Shown piece after piece: positions 16,109 through 23,715 of a stretch of 64,000 bases of DNA (positions are counted from its first letter, which is position 1; each line of letters starts with the position of its first letter). The DNA is from Streptantibioticus parmotrematis. GTDB taxonomy: Bacteria; Actinomycetota; Actinomycetes; Streptomycetales; Streptomycetaceae. The DNA lies in NCBI RefSeq assembly GCF_019890615.1, contig NZ_JAINVZ010000012.1:145780-209779 (forward strand). Direction: 5' to 3'. A program made the position numbers and the translations under genes. Below the pieces are notes generated by a model. It did no database searches. It saw only the letters and a list, made by a program, of their open reading frames with translations, and was not told the origin of the DNA.

Positions 16109-16795
16109 GTGGGAGTGCGCAAGGAGCGGGCGGCCGGGACCGAGGCGGCGCTCAAGGAGGCGGCGCGTCGGCTCTTCGTGGAGCGCGGCTTCCTCAACAC
16201 GAAGATCACCGACATCACCCGCGCCGCGGGCCGCTCCACCGGTTCCTTCTACGAGCACTTCACCGGCAAGGACGACCTGCTCCAGGCGCTGATGCGGGAC
16301 CTGGACGCGCAGGCCGACGAGGCGATCGGCGCCAACGAGCCGCGCCCGCAAGGACATCCGCGCGAGCACGACCTCTCCGACCGCGCCCAACTGCGGGCCC
16401 ACGTGGCGGTCTTCTGGCAGGTCTACCGCGACCACCTGCCGGTCGTCGTGGCCCTCACGCAGTCCGCGCTGGCCGACCCGCCCGGTTCGGGCCGCGCCTG
16501 GCGCGAACTCGTCGAGGAGACCGGCGACTTGCGGGCCCACTTGGAGTACATGCGCGAGCGCGGCCACACCCTGCCGGGTGAACCGCGGCTGGTCGCCGCC
16601 GCGATGGGCGCGATGCTGTCGATGTTCGGCTACGCGGCGATGACGGCGGCGGGGGAGGGCGGGCCGGACGCCTCGGACGACGAGATCGTGGACACGTTGA
16701 CCGCGCTGCTGCACGGGGGGCTGTCGTCCGGGGCGTTCCAGGCGTCCGAGGCGAGCCGTCCCTCCGGCGCGAGCCGTTCCTCCGGCGCGAGTTGA
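16109..16795 (+). CDS. TetR/AcrR-family repressor
   Basis: 228 residues from GTG 16109 (GAAGGGGAGC upstream). The N-terminal HTH is typical: [46 protein letters not shown]. The C-terminal ligand domain is variable and ends in a low-complexity repeat ([16 protein letters not shown]) whose codons form a short tandem repeat. Divergent from the FAD monooxygenase and next to a palindrome, so it most likely represses that gene and itself until an aromatic ligand binds. Confidence 0.85.
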   Translation: MGVRKERAAGTEAALKEAARRLFVERGFLNTKITDITRAAGRSTGSFYEHFTGKDDLLQALMRDLDAQADEAIGANEPRPQGHPREHDLSDRAQLRAHVAVFWQVYRDHLPVVVALTQSALADPPGSGRAWRELVEETGDLRAHLEYMRERGHTLPGEPRLVAAAMGAMLSMFGYAAMTAAGEGGPDASDDEIVDTLTALLHGGLSSGAFQASEASRPSGASRSSGAS

Positions 16796-16802
16796 GCGCC
16801 GC

Positions 16803-17990
16803 CTACACCCGCCAGCGTTCCCCCTCCGCGGCGTCCAGCCAGGCCCACTCGCCCTCGCGGGTCACCGTCAGGCCGAAGCGGTCCGGATCCGGGCGGCCTG
16901 CCGCGTCCCACCACTGCCAGGCCGCCGCCACCTCGTCCCACAGCCTGCGCGGGCCCGACTGGTGGACGGTGGCCTCCTTCGCGCCGCCCCTGAACAGCAC
17001 CGCCGCCCAGGAACGGTCGCCGTCCAGGCCGTACCACCACACGCTGTGGTCCCCGTCCCGTTCGTCCGCCGCCCACGCGCACCGCGGTACCCGCAGTCCC
17101 GCCGCGAACGCGAACGCCCCGAAGCGGTCGGCGAATCCGTCGTCCGCGGTGAGCGTCGTCGTGGTGGCCGTCGCGCCGCCGGGGAAGCCGTCCGGCAGGT
17201 ACGCCGCGTGCGGCGGCCGCGTCGTGCGCTGGCTGCGCGCCTTCATGAACTCCACCGCCCGCCGGAAACGCCCGCTCGCGGAGCGGCCGTCGGGCGCGAC
17301 GGTGAGCACGACGACCGTGTCGCGGTTGGCGTAGGCCGTCCCCCACGGTGCGACGACCAGCCCGCCGGGCGCGGTCTGCTCGATCCACGCGTACGGGATG
17401 CGGCGCATGCCGCAGGTCGCGATGGTGCGGTCGTAGGGGGCGGCGGCGGGGTGGCCCAACAGGCCGTCGGCGGTGAGGACTTGGGGGGTCAGGTCGAGGG
17501 AGCGCAGGGCGGTGCGGGCGCGGTCCGCCACGGCGGCGTCCACTTCTACGCTCGTCACGCCACGGCCGCCCAGGCGGTACGCCATCAGGCCCGCCGTCCA
17601 GCCCGTCCCTGTGCCGATCTCCAGCACCCGCATGCCGTCGGCCGGCGCGAGGTCGTCCAGCATCCGGAAGACGACGGAGGGCATGGACGACGACGAGGTG
17701 GCGACCCTTCCCGGCGCCGGTCCTTCGTGCGCGCCGTCGTCCCACTGCGTGGTGATCGGCACGTCGCGGTCGGCGTGGGCGTACCAGGCGTCCGGGTCGG
17801 CGCGCCGGTCCACCGTGGTGCTGGCGCCGGTCGCCATGTCGTACGGCCACATCACGTCGGGCAGGAACGCGGCCCGGTCGACCGCCTCGAAGGCGGGCAC
17901 CCACTCCTGGCCCAGGGCGCCCGAGGCGCGCAGGGCGCGGCCCAGCTCCTGCCGGGTGGGCCGCGCTCGCGCCGTGTCGCGCAGGGTCAC
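16803..17990 (-). CDS. PIMT-like O-methyltransferase of RiPP cassette 1
   Basis: 395 residues starting at GTG 17990, which overlaps the stop of the peptide gene (GTGA). SAM motif I VLEIGTGTGW lies at residues 122-131, preceded by the PIMT segment ATSSSSMPSVV and followed by GVTSVEVD and PGGLVVAPWGT. A C-terminal extension of about 170 residues follows the PIMT core, ending FGLTVTREGEWAWLD. Ordinary repair PIMTs are about 210-220 residues; extended homologues next to small peptide genes convert Asp to aspartimide in graspetides, lasso peptides, lanthipeptides and imiditides. Paralogue of 21205-22344. Installation of aspartimide on the adjacent peptide is inference. Confidence 0.8.
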   Translation of the reverse strand: MTLRDTARARPTRQELGRALRASGALGQEWVPAFEAVDRAAFLPDVMWPYDMATGASTTVDRRADPDAWYAHADRDVPITTQWDDGAHEGPAPGRVATSSSSMPSVVFRMLDDLAPADGMRVLEIGTGTGWTAGLMAYRLGGRGVTSVEVDAAVADRARTALRSLDLTPQVLTADGLLGHPAAAPYDRTIATCGMRRIPYAWIEQTAPGGLVVAPWGTAYANRDTVVVLTVAPDGRSASGRFRRAVEFMKARSQRTTRPPHAAYLPDGFPGGATATTTTLTADDGFADRFGAFAFAAGLRVPRCAWAADERDGDHSVWWYGLDGDRSWAAVLFRGGAKEATVHQSGPRRLWDEVAAAWQWWDAAGRPDPDRFGLTVTREGEWAWLDAAEGERWRV

Positions 17991-18124
17991 TTGCGGTGCT
18001 TCCCGTCCCCCTCGGGGCTGCCGCCGTCCGGGCTCGGCGGTTCCTGCGGGGGCTGCCAGGGCTGGCCGGGGAGGCTGTCGCCGCCGTCGCCGCCGTCCGC
18101 GTGCGGCCGGATCTCGATCCTCAT
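17987..18124 (-). CDS. Candidate RiPP precursor peptide 1 (45 aa)
   Basis: Encodes MRIEIRPHADGG..., then LPGQPWQPPQEPP, SPDGGSPEGDG and KHRK at the end. ATG 18124 overlaps the stop of the upstream gene (ATGA) and its own stop overlaps the methyltransferase start (GTGA). Compared with the second copy (22341-22493), MRIE, LPGQPW.P, PPSPDGGSP.GDGKHRK are conserved while the segment between is not, which is the reverse of most leader/core peptides: the C-terminus is the constant part. The two Asp-Gly steps are the chemically favoured positions for aspartimide formation. No Cys or Ser/Thr-rich core for lanthionines. Confidence 0.7.
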   Translation of the reverse strand: MRIEIRPHADGGDGGDSLPGQPWQPPQEPPSPDGGSPEGDGKHRK

Positions 18125-18438
18125 GGCGTTCCCTCCTGGGGCTGGGACGGGTGGTCGTGGCTGTCGTCGTGATCGTCTTGGTCGTCGTGATCGTCTTCGT
18201 TGCCGGTGCGCGTGATCTCCGCCCACGCCACCGCCGTGTCCGTCGTGCGCGCGTGTCCGTAGCGGTCGGCGCGACGCAGGGCGTCGACCAGGGCGGTGTG
18301 CAGCGGCTCCGGGATCTCGTCGGGGACGTCGACCTCGACCCGGATGGCGTCCGGGGTCGAGGTGGTGCATGCCTCGGTGCCGGTCGCGGCCGCCAGCAGT
18401 GCGGCGACCTCGCGGGCGCGGGCTTCGGGTGAACGCAC
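18121..18438 (-). CDS. Small acidic protein with His/Asp-rich tail, cassette 1
   Basis: Probable GTG start at 18438 (GGGGACATGC upstream), 105 residues; an ATG at 18474 is an alternative. The N-terminal part is helical (EARAREVAALLAAATGTEA), followed by a beta segment (DAIRVEVDVPDEIPEPLHTALVDALRRAD) and a tail NEDDHDDQDDHDDSHDHP that could bind divalent metal. It is the first gene of the cassette 1 operon, coupled to the precursor gene. The second cassette has no equivalent, so it is not essential for the peptide/methyltransferase pair. Function unknown. Confidence 0.6.
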   Translation of the reverse strand: MRSPEARAREVAALLAAATGTEACTTSTPDAIRVEVDVPDEIPEPLHTALVDALRRADRYGHARTTDTAVAWAEITRTGNEDDHDDQDDHDDSHDHPSQPQEGTP

Positions 18439-18480
18439 GCATGTCCCCAGGTGAGACGGTCGGTGATCACGCATCGTAAT

Positions 18481-18494
18481 GCTGCTTAAGCAGC
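18481..18494. promoter_or_regulatory. Perfect palindrome, GntR operator candidate
   Basis: gctgcttaagcagc, 14 bp perfect, lies between cassette 1 (leftward) and the GntR gene (rightward). The spacing fits a shared operator for both. Confidence 0.55.
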
Positions 18495-18585
18495 TTGTAC
18501 CTGATGCAGTAGCTTTGTCAACGGAGCAAAGGCACCCAAGAGCGCACCAACCGGTAGACGGCACACGGCAGTCGGGAGACGGCGG

Positions 18586-19308
18586 ATGGCACGCGAGGCC
18601 CCCTACCTCGAAGTCGCCGAGGCCCTGCGCGCCCGGGTCAGGGGCGGGGAGTGGGCCACCGGCGAACGCCTGCCGTCACGCGCCCGCCTCGCCGAGGAGT
18701 ACGGCGTCGGACGGAACGTGACGCAGCGCGCGGTCGACCTGCTCATCGTCGAAGGCCTGCTGGAGGGCCGGGCGGGCTCCGGCACGTACGTGCGCGAACC
18801 GCGCGAGCGCCACCGGATGGTGCGGACCCGCGGCGAGGGCGGCCCGGGCCCCGGCGCGGCCTGGGAGGTGCACAGCGACGCGCGCGTCCCGGCCCCGGCG
18901 GACATCGCGCGCAGGCTCAAGGTCGCGGAGGGCGACCCGTGCGTACGGACGCGCTACGAGTTCGTCGCCGACCACCAGCCGGTGCACCTGTCGGTGAGCT
19001 GGGAGCCGATGGGGCTCACCGGCGCCACGCCCATCGTGCTGCCGGAACTCGGCCCGATGAAGGGCAAGGGCGTGGTGGCGCGGATGCGCAGCATCGGCGT
19101 GGAGATCGCCCGGGCGGTGGAGATCCCCCGCCCCGCGCGGGCCACCGCGACGGAGGCCGCGTTGCTCGGCATCACCCCCGGTGACCTGTTGCTGCACATC
19201 GAGCGCACGTACTACGCGACGGACGGCCGCCCGGTGGAGACGGCCGACATCACGGTGCCGGACCTGCGGCTGGAGATCGCGTACGAGATCGGTCTCGGGC
19301 ACGGCTGA
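18586..19308 (+). CDS. GntR-family regulator with UTRA domain, cassette 1
   Basis: 240 residues. Winged helix with VAEALRARVRGGEWATGERLPS and EYGVGRNVTQRAVDLLIVEGLL, followed by a UTRA domain (VRTRYEFVADHQPVHLSVSWEP ... ETADITVPDLRLEIAYEI). Divergent from the peptide/PIMT operon across a perfect palindrome; likely represses that operon in the absence of an unknown small ligand. It is of a different sequence group from the element-borne GntR at 1323. Confidence 0.85.
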   Translation: MAREAPYLEVAEALRARVRGGEWATGERLPSRARLAEEYGVGRNVTQRAVDLLIVEGLLEGRAGSGTYVREPRERHRMVRTRGEGGPGPGAAWEVHSDARVPAPADIARRLKVAEGDPCVRTRYEFVADHQPVHLSVSWEPMGLTGATPIVLPELGPMKGKGVVARMRSIGVEIARAVEIPRPARATATEAALLGITPGDLLLHIERTYYATDGRPVETADITVPDLRLEIAYEIGLGHG

Positions 19309-19476
19309 GGCGGCGTGCCGCACGGCGTCCGGCGCTGCCGTTCCGTACCTCGCCCCGGGGACCGTTCCGTACCGCGACGCAACGGCGCTCGACTCGTGAC
19401 CCCGTCGCCATGGGCGGCGGACGCGCGTAGCGCTAAGGTCGAATCCAGGACCAGGAACGATGGGGGATGGCCGTCG

Positions 19477-19728
19477 ATGGCGTCGGACGAGGCTGTGGTC
19501 GGTTGCGCGGGGGTGCTGCTCGTCGGCACCCGCGGGGCCGCCGGGCCCGGTGAGGTGCTGGTGCGGGTCCGGGGCGGATCGGAGGCGTTCCTCGCCTGGT
19601 CCGCGGAGCCGCTGCCCAAGGGAGCGAACGTCCTGGTGGTCGAGTCCCGGGGCACCCGCCAGGTCGACGTCATCGAATGGGCCGATCCGTTGGACGCGTT
19701 GGCCGGTGACACCGGCGACGCTGGTTGA
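19477..19728 (+). CDS. NfeD-like OB-fold protein
   Basis: 83 residues beginning MASDEAVVGCAGVLLVGTRG, with GPGEVLVRVRGGSEAFLAWS and GANVLVVESRGTRQVDVIEW: the beta-barrel pattern of the soluble C-terminal domain of NfeD proteins, without membrane segments. The gene lies 11 bp upstream of a flotillin gene, the classic NfeD-flotillin pairing. Likely helps organise the flotillin scaffold at the membrane. Start at ATG 19477 is inferred from the domain boundary; the frame is open further upstream. Confidence 0.7.
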   Translation: MASDEAVVGCAGVLLVGTRGAAGPGEVLVRVRGGSEAFLAWSAEPLPKGANVLVVESRGTRQVDVIEWADPLDALAGDTGDAG

Positions 19729-19739
19729 GGAGACGAAGG

Positions 19740-20936
19740 ATGTTCGGTTACCGCGTTCCCGCCCCTGACGAGGCGATGCTGATCTCGGGGGGCAGGCGGG
19801 GCCAGGGGGGTGCTCCGTTCCGGGTGGTGACGGGGCACGGCAAGTTCGTCCTCCCCGTGTTCCGCAAGGTCCGCTTCCTCACCCTCGCGATGTGCGAGGC
19901 GGAGGTCTCCGAGAAGTGCGTGACCAAGCAGGGCATCGCGCTGACGGTGAAGGCCGTGATCGCGTTCAAGGTCGGCAACGACAACGAGAGCATCGTCAAC
20001 GCCGGTCAGCGCTTCCTGTCCGACCAGGACCAGATGTCGATCCTGACCGGCCGCATCTTCGCGGGTCACCTGCGCGCGATCATCGGCTCGATGACGGTCG
20101 AGGAGATCGTCACCGAACGGCAGAAGCTCGCCACCGAGGTGCTGGAGACGTCCAAGTCGGAGATGGCCAAGATCGGCCTGATCGTGGACTCGTTGCAGAT
20201 CCAGTCCATCGACGACGGCGCCACCGGCTACATCGACGCGATGTCCGCCCCGCACAAGGCGGCCATCCAGCGGCAGGCGCAGATCGCGCAGGCGCAGGCC
20301 ACCCAGCAGTCGGTGGAGGCGCAGCAGGAGGCGGCCCGCAACCAGGCCGAGTACGCCCGGCAGACCGCGATCGTGCAGGCGCAGTACAACGCCGAGGTCG
20401 ACCGCGCGCAGGCGCAGGCCGCCCAGGCGGGACCGCTGGCGCAGGCGCACGCCCAGCAGGAGGTGCTGGCGGCGCAGACCGAACTGGCCGAGCGCGCGGC
20501 CCAGTTGCGGCAGCAGGAGCTGGTGGCCGAGGTGGTCAAGCCCGCGCAGGCGGAGGCCGAGCGCATCCGGGTGCTGGCGATGGCCGAGGCGGAGCGGATG
20601 AAGATCCAGGCGGAGGCCGCCGCCTCGCACGACCGCGTGGCGCTCGACCGCATGCTGATCGACCAGCTGCCGCAGATCGTCAAGGAGGCGTCGGCGGGCC
20701 TGGCCGGCGCGAACGTCAACGTCCTCAACGGCGCGGACGGCCTGGGCGAGATCGCGGCGGGCCTGGTCGGCCAGGGCCTGACGATCCTGGACTCCGTCCG
20801 CCGCAACCTCAGCGGCGCGGACGGCGCCTCGTCCTCCCCGGCCCCTGGCGCGCAACTCCAGCGCTACCTGGGCACGGCCAAGACCCGCCCGGAGGACGGC
20901 GGTTCCGACGACGACGGCCCGGTGAACATCCGCTGA
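19740..20936 (+). CDS. SPFH/flotillin-family membrane scaffold protein
   Basis: 398 residues; RBS GAGGAGACGAAGG before ATG 19740. The N-terminal SPFH domain (MFGYRVPAPDEAMLISGG ... KQGIALTVKAVIAFKVGND) is followed by a long coiled coil rich in Ala/Gln/Glu (residues about 175-310: QRQAQIAQAQATQQSVEAQ, AEAERIRVLAMAEAERMKIQ) and a Gly/Ser tail. Flotillins assemble on the inner membrane in functional microdomains. The N-terminus lacks a transmembrane helix, so it probably associates with the membrane through the partner or a hairpin. Forms a two-gene operon with the NfeD-like gene. Confidence 0.85.
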   Translation: MFGYRVPAPDEAMLISGGRRGQGGAPFRVVTGHGKFVLPVFRKVRFLTLAMCEAEVSEKCVTKQGIALTVKAVIAFKVGNDNESIVNAGQRFLSDQDQMSILTGRIFAGHLRAIIGSMTVEEIVTERQKLATEVLETSKSEMAKIGLIVDSLQIQSIDDGATGYIDAMSAPHKAAIQRQAQIAQAQATQQSVEAQQEAARNQAEYARQTAIVQAQYNAEVDRAQAQAAQAGPLAQAHAQQEVLAAQTELAERAAQLRQQELVAEVVKPAQAEAERIRVLAMAEAERMKIQAEAAASHDRVALDRMLIDQLPQIVKEASAGLAGANVNVLNGADGLGEIAAGLVGQGLTILDSVRRNLSGADGASSSPAPGAQLQRYLGTAKTRPEDGGSDDDGPVNIR

Positions 20937-20955
20937 CGCGCTGACTCGACCCCGT

Positions 20956-20999
20956 CCGAAGGCCCCCGCCACGTCCGCGTGCGTGATGGGGGCCTTCGG
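20956..20999. terminator. Terminator of the flotillin operon
   Basis: Perfect 12-bp stem ccgaaggccccc / gggggccttcgg (20956-20967, 20988-20999), 19 bp after the stop. Confidence 0.75.
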
Positions 21000-21112
21000 C
21001 TTGGGCGAACGTGTGACGCCCGTCAGGCGCTCGACGCGGCGCCGATCGGCCGGGCGCCTGAGACGTCGGCCCCGTGATCGCGCTCCTCGTCGCCCCGGAT
21101 GCCTTGCCCCGT

Positions 21113-21189
21113 GAATCGCTTGTCACGCCCTTGTCGGCGACAAGGGATTGTCAACTCTGGGTTGTTGCCGGAGACAAGGGTGTGACAAG
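21113..21189. repeat. 77-bp palindromic repeat, copy 1
   Basis: Shares 65 of 77 positions with 23618-23694 in the same orientation. Internally it is a long imperfect palindrome: CTTGTCACGCCCTTGTC near the left and GACAAGGGTGTGACAAG at the right pair at 16 of 17 positions. It lies 16 bp beyond the stop of the cassette 2 methyltransferase, between convergent genes, so it can act as a bidirectional terminator; it may also be a small non-autonomous mobile element. Confidence 0.7.
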
Positions 21190-21204
21190 TGATCGCCGGA
21201 GCGG

Positions 21205-22344
21205 TCAGACGGTCCAGGCGTCGGCGGCGTCCCCGAGCCAGGCCGACTGGCCGTCGGGGGTGACGGTGAGTCCGAAGTGATGCGGCTCCGGAGAGCCCTC
21301 CCGTTCCCACCAGTCGAGGACGCCCAGCACCTCGTCCCACAGACGACGCGACCCCGACTGCCGTACCAGCGGCGCGCCCTCCTCCGGAAACTCCGCCAGG
21401 GTCCAGGACGTCGAGTCCATGTCGAAGAGCCAGACGCGGTGCCCGTTGACGACTTGGGCGCAGCGTGGCATCCGCAGCCCGCACGCGAACCGCTGCGCGA
21501 GGCCTGCCAGTTCACCAAGCGTGGCGTCGGTCCCGCGGACGGCGGGAATCGACTCGTAGTGGTCCGGGACGTGGCCGGAGAACCGTTCCCAGTCGAGACG
21601 CTGGCCGCGCAGCGTCATGAACTCGACCGCCCGCAGGAACGGACCCGACGCCGTGCCGTCCTCGCTCACCGTCAGGCGGACCAGGGCCTCCTGGTTGCTG
21701 TAGTGGGTGCCCCAGGGAGCGAGGACGACCCCGCCGGGCCGGGTCTGCTCCACCCACGCGTACGGCACGCGCCGCACGCCCGCTGTGGCGATCACGCGGT
21801 CGAACGGGGCGCGGTCGCGGTGTCCCGCCGCACCGTCGCCGCAGATCACTTCCGGCCGCCATCCGGCCCTGCCCAGCGCGGTGCGCGCGGTGGCGGCCAC
21901 CTGGGCGTCGACCTCGACGGTGACGACGTTCGCGTCGCCGAGACGGGCACACAGGAGCCCGGCGTTCCAGCCCGTCCCGGTGCCGATCTCCAGTACGCGC
22001 GCGCCGTCCACGACGTCGAGGTCCCGGAGCATGCTCAGCACCACGGAGGGCATGGACGCCGAACTGGTGGCGAGTTTCCCGGCCGCAGGCCCGGTGTGCC
22101 GGCCGTCGTCCCATTGCGTGACGATCGGAGCGTCGCGGTGGGCGGCACGAGTCCAGGCCGCCAAGTCGGCGCGTCGGTCGTGGAGTTCGGTTGCCTGCGT
22201 CTCTATGTCCCAGACCCACATCCGTTCGGGCAGGAACGCCGCACGCGGCACGGCGGCGAAGGGCACGGCCCAGTCCGACGTCATGTCACCGCGATCGAGG
22301 AGGTACCGCCCCAGCTGCTCGCCGGGGCGGTCGGTGTCGGTCAC
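21205..22344 (-). CDS. PIMT-like O-methyltransferase of RiPP cassette 2
   Basis: 379 residues from GTG 22344, overlapping the stop of its peptide gene by GTGA exactly as in cassette 1. SAM motif VLEIGTGTGW is at residues 117-126, with LATSSASMPSVV before it and PGGVVLAPWGTHYSNQ after. The long C-terminal extension and the end (PHHFGLTVTPDGQSAWLGDA) parallel the first copy. The two enzymes are clearly paralogous across their full length but well diverged, so they are not a recent tandem duplication. Predicted to methylate an Asp in the adjacent peptide and so promote aspartimide formation; inference from related RiPP systems. Confidence 0.8.
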   Translation of the reverse strand: MTDTDRPGEQLGRYLLDRGDMTSDWAVPFAAVPRAAFLPERMWVWDIETQATELHDRRADLAAWTRAAHRDAPIVTQWDDGRHTGPAAGKLATSSASMPSVVLSMLRDLDVVDGARVLEIGTGTGWNAGLLCARLGDANVVTVEVDAQVAATARTALGRAGWRPEVICGDGAAGHRDRAPFDRVIATAGVRRVPYAWVEQTRPGGVVLAPWGTHYSNQEALVRLTVSEDGTASGPFLRAVEFMTLRGQRLDWERFSGHVPDHYESIPAVRGTDATLGELAGLAQRFACGLRMPRCAQVVNGHRVWLFDMDSTSWTLAEFPEEGAPLVRQSGSRRLWDEVLGVLDWWEREGSPEPHHFGLTVTPDGQSAWLGDAADAWTV

Positions 22345-22493
22345 TTGCGGTGCTTCCCATCGCCCTGTGGGCTGCCACCGTCCGGCGACGGAGGCTGCGG
22401 AGTCCACGGTTGCCCGGGCAACTTGTCCTTCTCCTCGTCACCTAGCGCGACCGCGCTGCCGGTGTGCGTGTGGTTGATCGCTTCGATTCGCAT
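22341..22493 (-). CDS. Candidate RiPP precursor peptide 2 (50 aa)
   Basis: ATG 22493 with AAGGGG upstream. Sequence runs MRIEAINHTHTG, a variable acidic stretch (GDEEKDK), then LPGQPWTPQPP, SPDGGSPQGDG and KHRK. Like copy 1 it has two Asp-Gly steps in the conserved C-terminal third. The absence of Cys excludes lanthipeptide-type rings, and there is no adjacent ATP-grasp, lasso cyclase or dehydratase gene, so the methyltransferase appears to be the only dedicated modifying enzyme. Confidence 0.7.
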   Translation of the reverse strand: MRIEAINHTHTGSAVALGDEEKDKLPGQPWTPQPPSPDGGSPQGDGKHRK

Positions 22494-22664
22494 TCTTTCC
22501 CCTTCGGTTTCGATCTGTCGGTGAGGTGGTTACGCGGTGATTGGCGCGCGGTTCAGCCGTGCACGCTGCACCAACGGGGTCCGCCCTGGGCTGGCCGGAG
22601 TGCGGCAGGGCCAACTGGAGCCGGGCATAACCTCGCTGAGTACACCGTGACGAGAGAGGCCGAC

Positions 22665-23030
22665 ATGTCGCAGAGCGAGGGTGCACGACTGTTCCGGGAG
22701 GCCTGGGTCGAGGGGGCGCGGCGGCACTTTCCCGGTGAGCCGAAGGCCGGCTACGTGACTCCGTGGGACGACACCCCGCAGTGGGAACGGGAGGCGGCGG
22801 GGGCCGTTTACGAGCAGGTGCGTCAGCTTGTCGAGACCAGTGACGCCAAGACAGATCGGCTGTCCCGCGAGCAGAAGAGCCGCTTCGTCGCCACCTGCTG
22901 GACCGCGCAGATGTTCAAGCACTTCGACGACCCGAAGCCGGGCTATGTGGCGGACTGGCCGGATCTTCCGCTGTGGCAGCGGGAGACCGACGCGGACATC
23001 TTCGAGACCATCGAGAAGTCGGTGCGCTGA
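22665..23030 (+). CDS. Hypothetical protein with an internal two-fold repeat
   Basis: 121 residues from ATG 22665 (an upstream GTG 12 bp or so away is possible). Two halves match: KAGYVTPWDDTPQWEREAAG and KPGYVADWPDLPLWQRETDA, each followed by an acidic helix (VYEQVRQLVE / IFETIEKSV). The W-x2-(T/L)P-x-W-x-RE motif resembles the short repeats of RyR-type domains found in bacteria, which is only a pattern match. Divergent from cassette 2 and 27 bp upstream of the Nudix gene. Function unknown. Confidence 0.65.
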   Translation: MSQSEGARLFREAWVEGARRHFPGEPKAGYVTPWDDTPQWEREAAGAVYEQVRQLVETSDAKTDRLSREQKSRFVATCWTAQMFKHFDDPKPGYVADWPDLPLWQRETDADIFETIEKSVR

Positions 23031-23057
23031 CGGTCCGAGGCGAGAGGCGGCAGCGCA

Positions 23058-23588
23058 GTGCAGTGGACGAATCTGGGTGAGCACACCGTGTACGAGAACC
23101 CGTGGCTGCGGGTGAATCTCGCTGATGTGGAACTGCCGGACGGCCGCCATCTGGACCACTACGTCATCCGGCAGCGGCCCGTGGCCCTGGCGACCGTCGT
23201 CAACGAGGCCGACGAGGTCCTCCTGTTGTGGCGGCATCGCTTCATCACTGATACGTGGAGCTACGAGCTGGCCGCCGGAGTGGTCGAGGACGGGGAGGAG
23301 CCGGCGGAGGCCGCTGCGCGGGAGATGCTGGAGGAGACGGGCTGGCGGCCGGGGCCGTTGCGGCAGCTGATGATGGTCGAGCCGCAGCACGGGCTGACCG
23401 ACGCCCGCCACCACGTCTTCTGGGCCCAGGACGCCGAGTACGTCGGCGAGCCGGAGGACGCCTTCGAGTCCGAGCGTCGGGAGTGGGTGCCGCTCAAGGA
23501 CGTGCCGGACCTGGTGGTTCGCGGCGTGATCCGTTCGGCCAACGCCGTCGCGGCTCTGCTGATGCTTCACCACATCCGGAGCGGCTGA
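23058..23588 (+). CDS. Nudix hydrolase
   Basis: 176 residues from GTG 23058. The Nudix box covers residues 74-96 with all essential residues, G-x5-E-x7-REMLEETGW. The N-terminal extension (VYENPWLRVNLADVELPDG) and YVIRQRPVALATVVNE look like ADP-ribose pyrophosphatase-type Nudix enzymes, which hydrolyse nucleoside diphosphate derivatives. Located in the small rightward pair next to RiPP cassette 2; whether it serves the cassette or is an unrelated housecleaning enzyme cannot be told. Ends just before repeat copy 2. Confidence 0.85.
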   Translation: MQWTNLGEHTVYENPWLRVNLADVELPDGRHLDHYVIRQRPVALATVVNEADEVLLLWRHRFITDTWSYELAAGVVEDGEEPAEAAAREMLEETGWRPGPLRQLMMVEPQHGLTDARHHVFWAQDAEYVGEPEDAFESERREWVPLKDVPDLVVRGVIRSANAVAALLMLHHIRSG

Positions 23589-23617
23589 CGGCGGCACGCC
23601 TCGCTGCCGCCCCTCGC

Positions 23618-23694
23618 GAATCGCTTGTCACCCCCTTGTCAGTGACAACGAATTGTCAACCTGAGGTTGTTGTCGGAGACAAGGGGGTGACAAC
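23618..23694. repeat. 77-bp palindromic repeat, copy 2
   Basis: 84% identical to 21113-21189 in direct orientation. The outer flanks (cccctcgcgaatcg and caatccgcgagggg) extend the palindrome to about 23610-23710. It again lies between convergent genes (Nudix rightward, lipoprotein leftward). Confidence 0.7.
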
Positions 23695-23715
23695 CAATCC
23701 GCGAGGGGCGGACGG

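Noticed and set aside
16803..18124. FxLD lanthipeptide system
   Set aside because: PIMT-type methyltransferases also occur in FxLD lanthipeptide clusters, but there is no FxLD motif in the peptides and no dehydratase or cyclase gene nearby.
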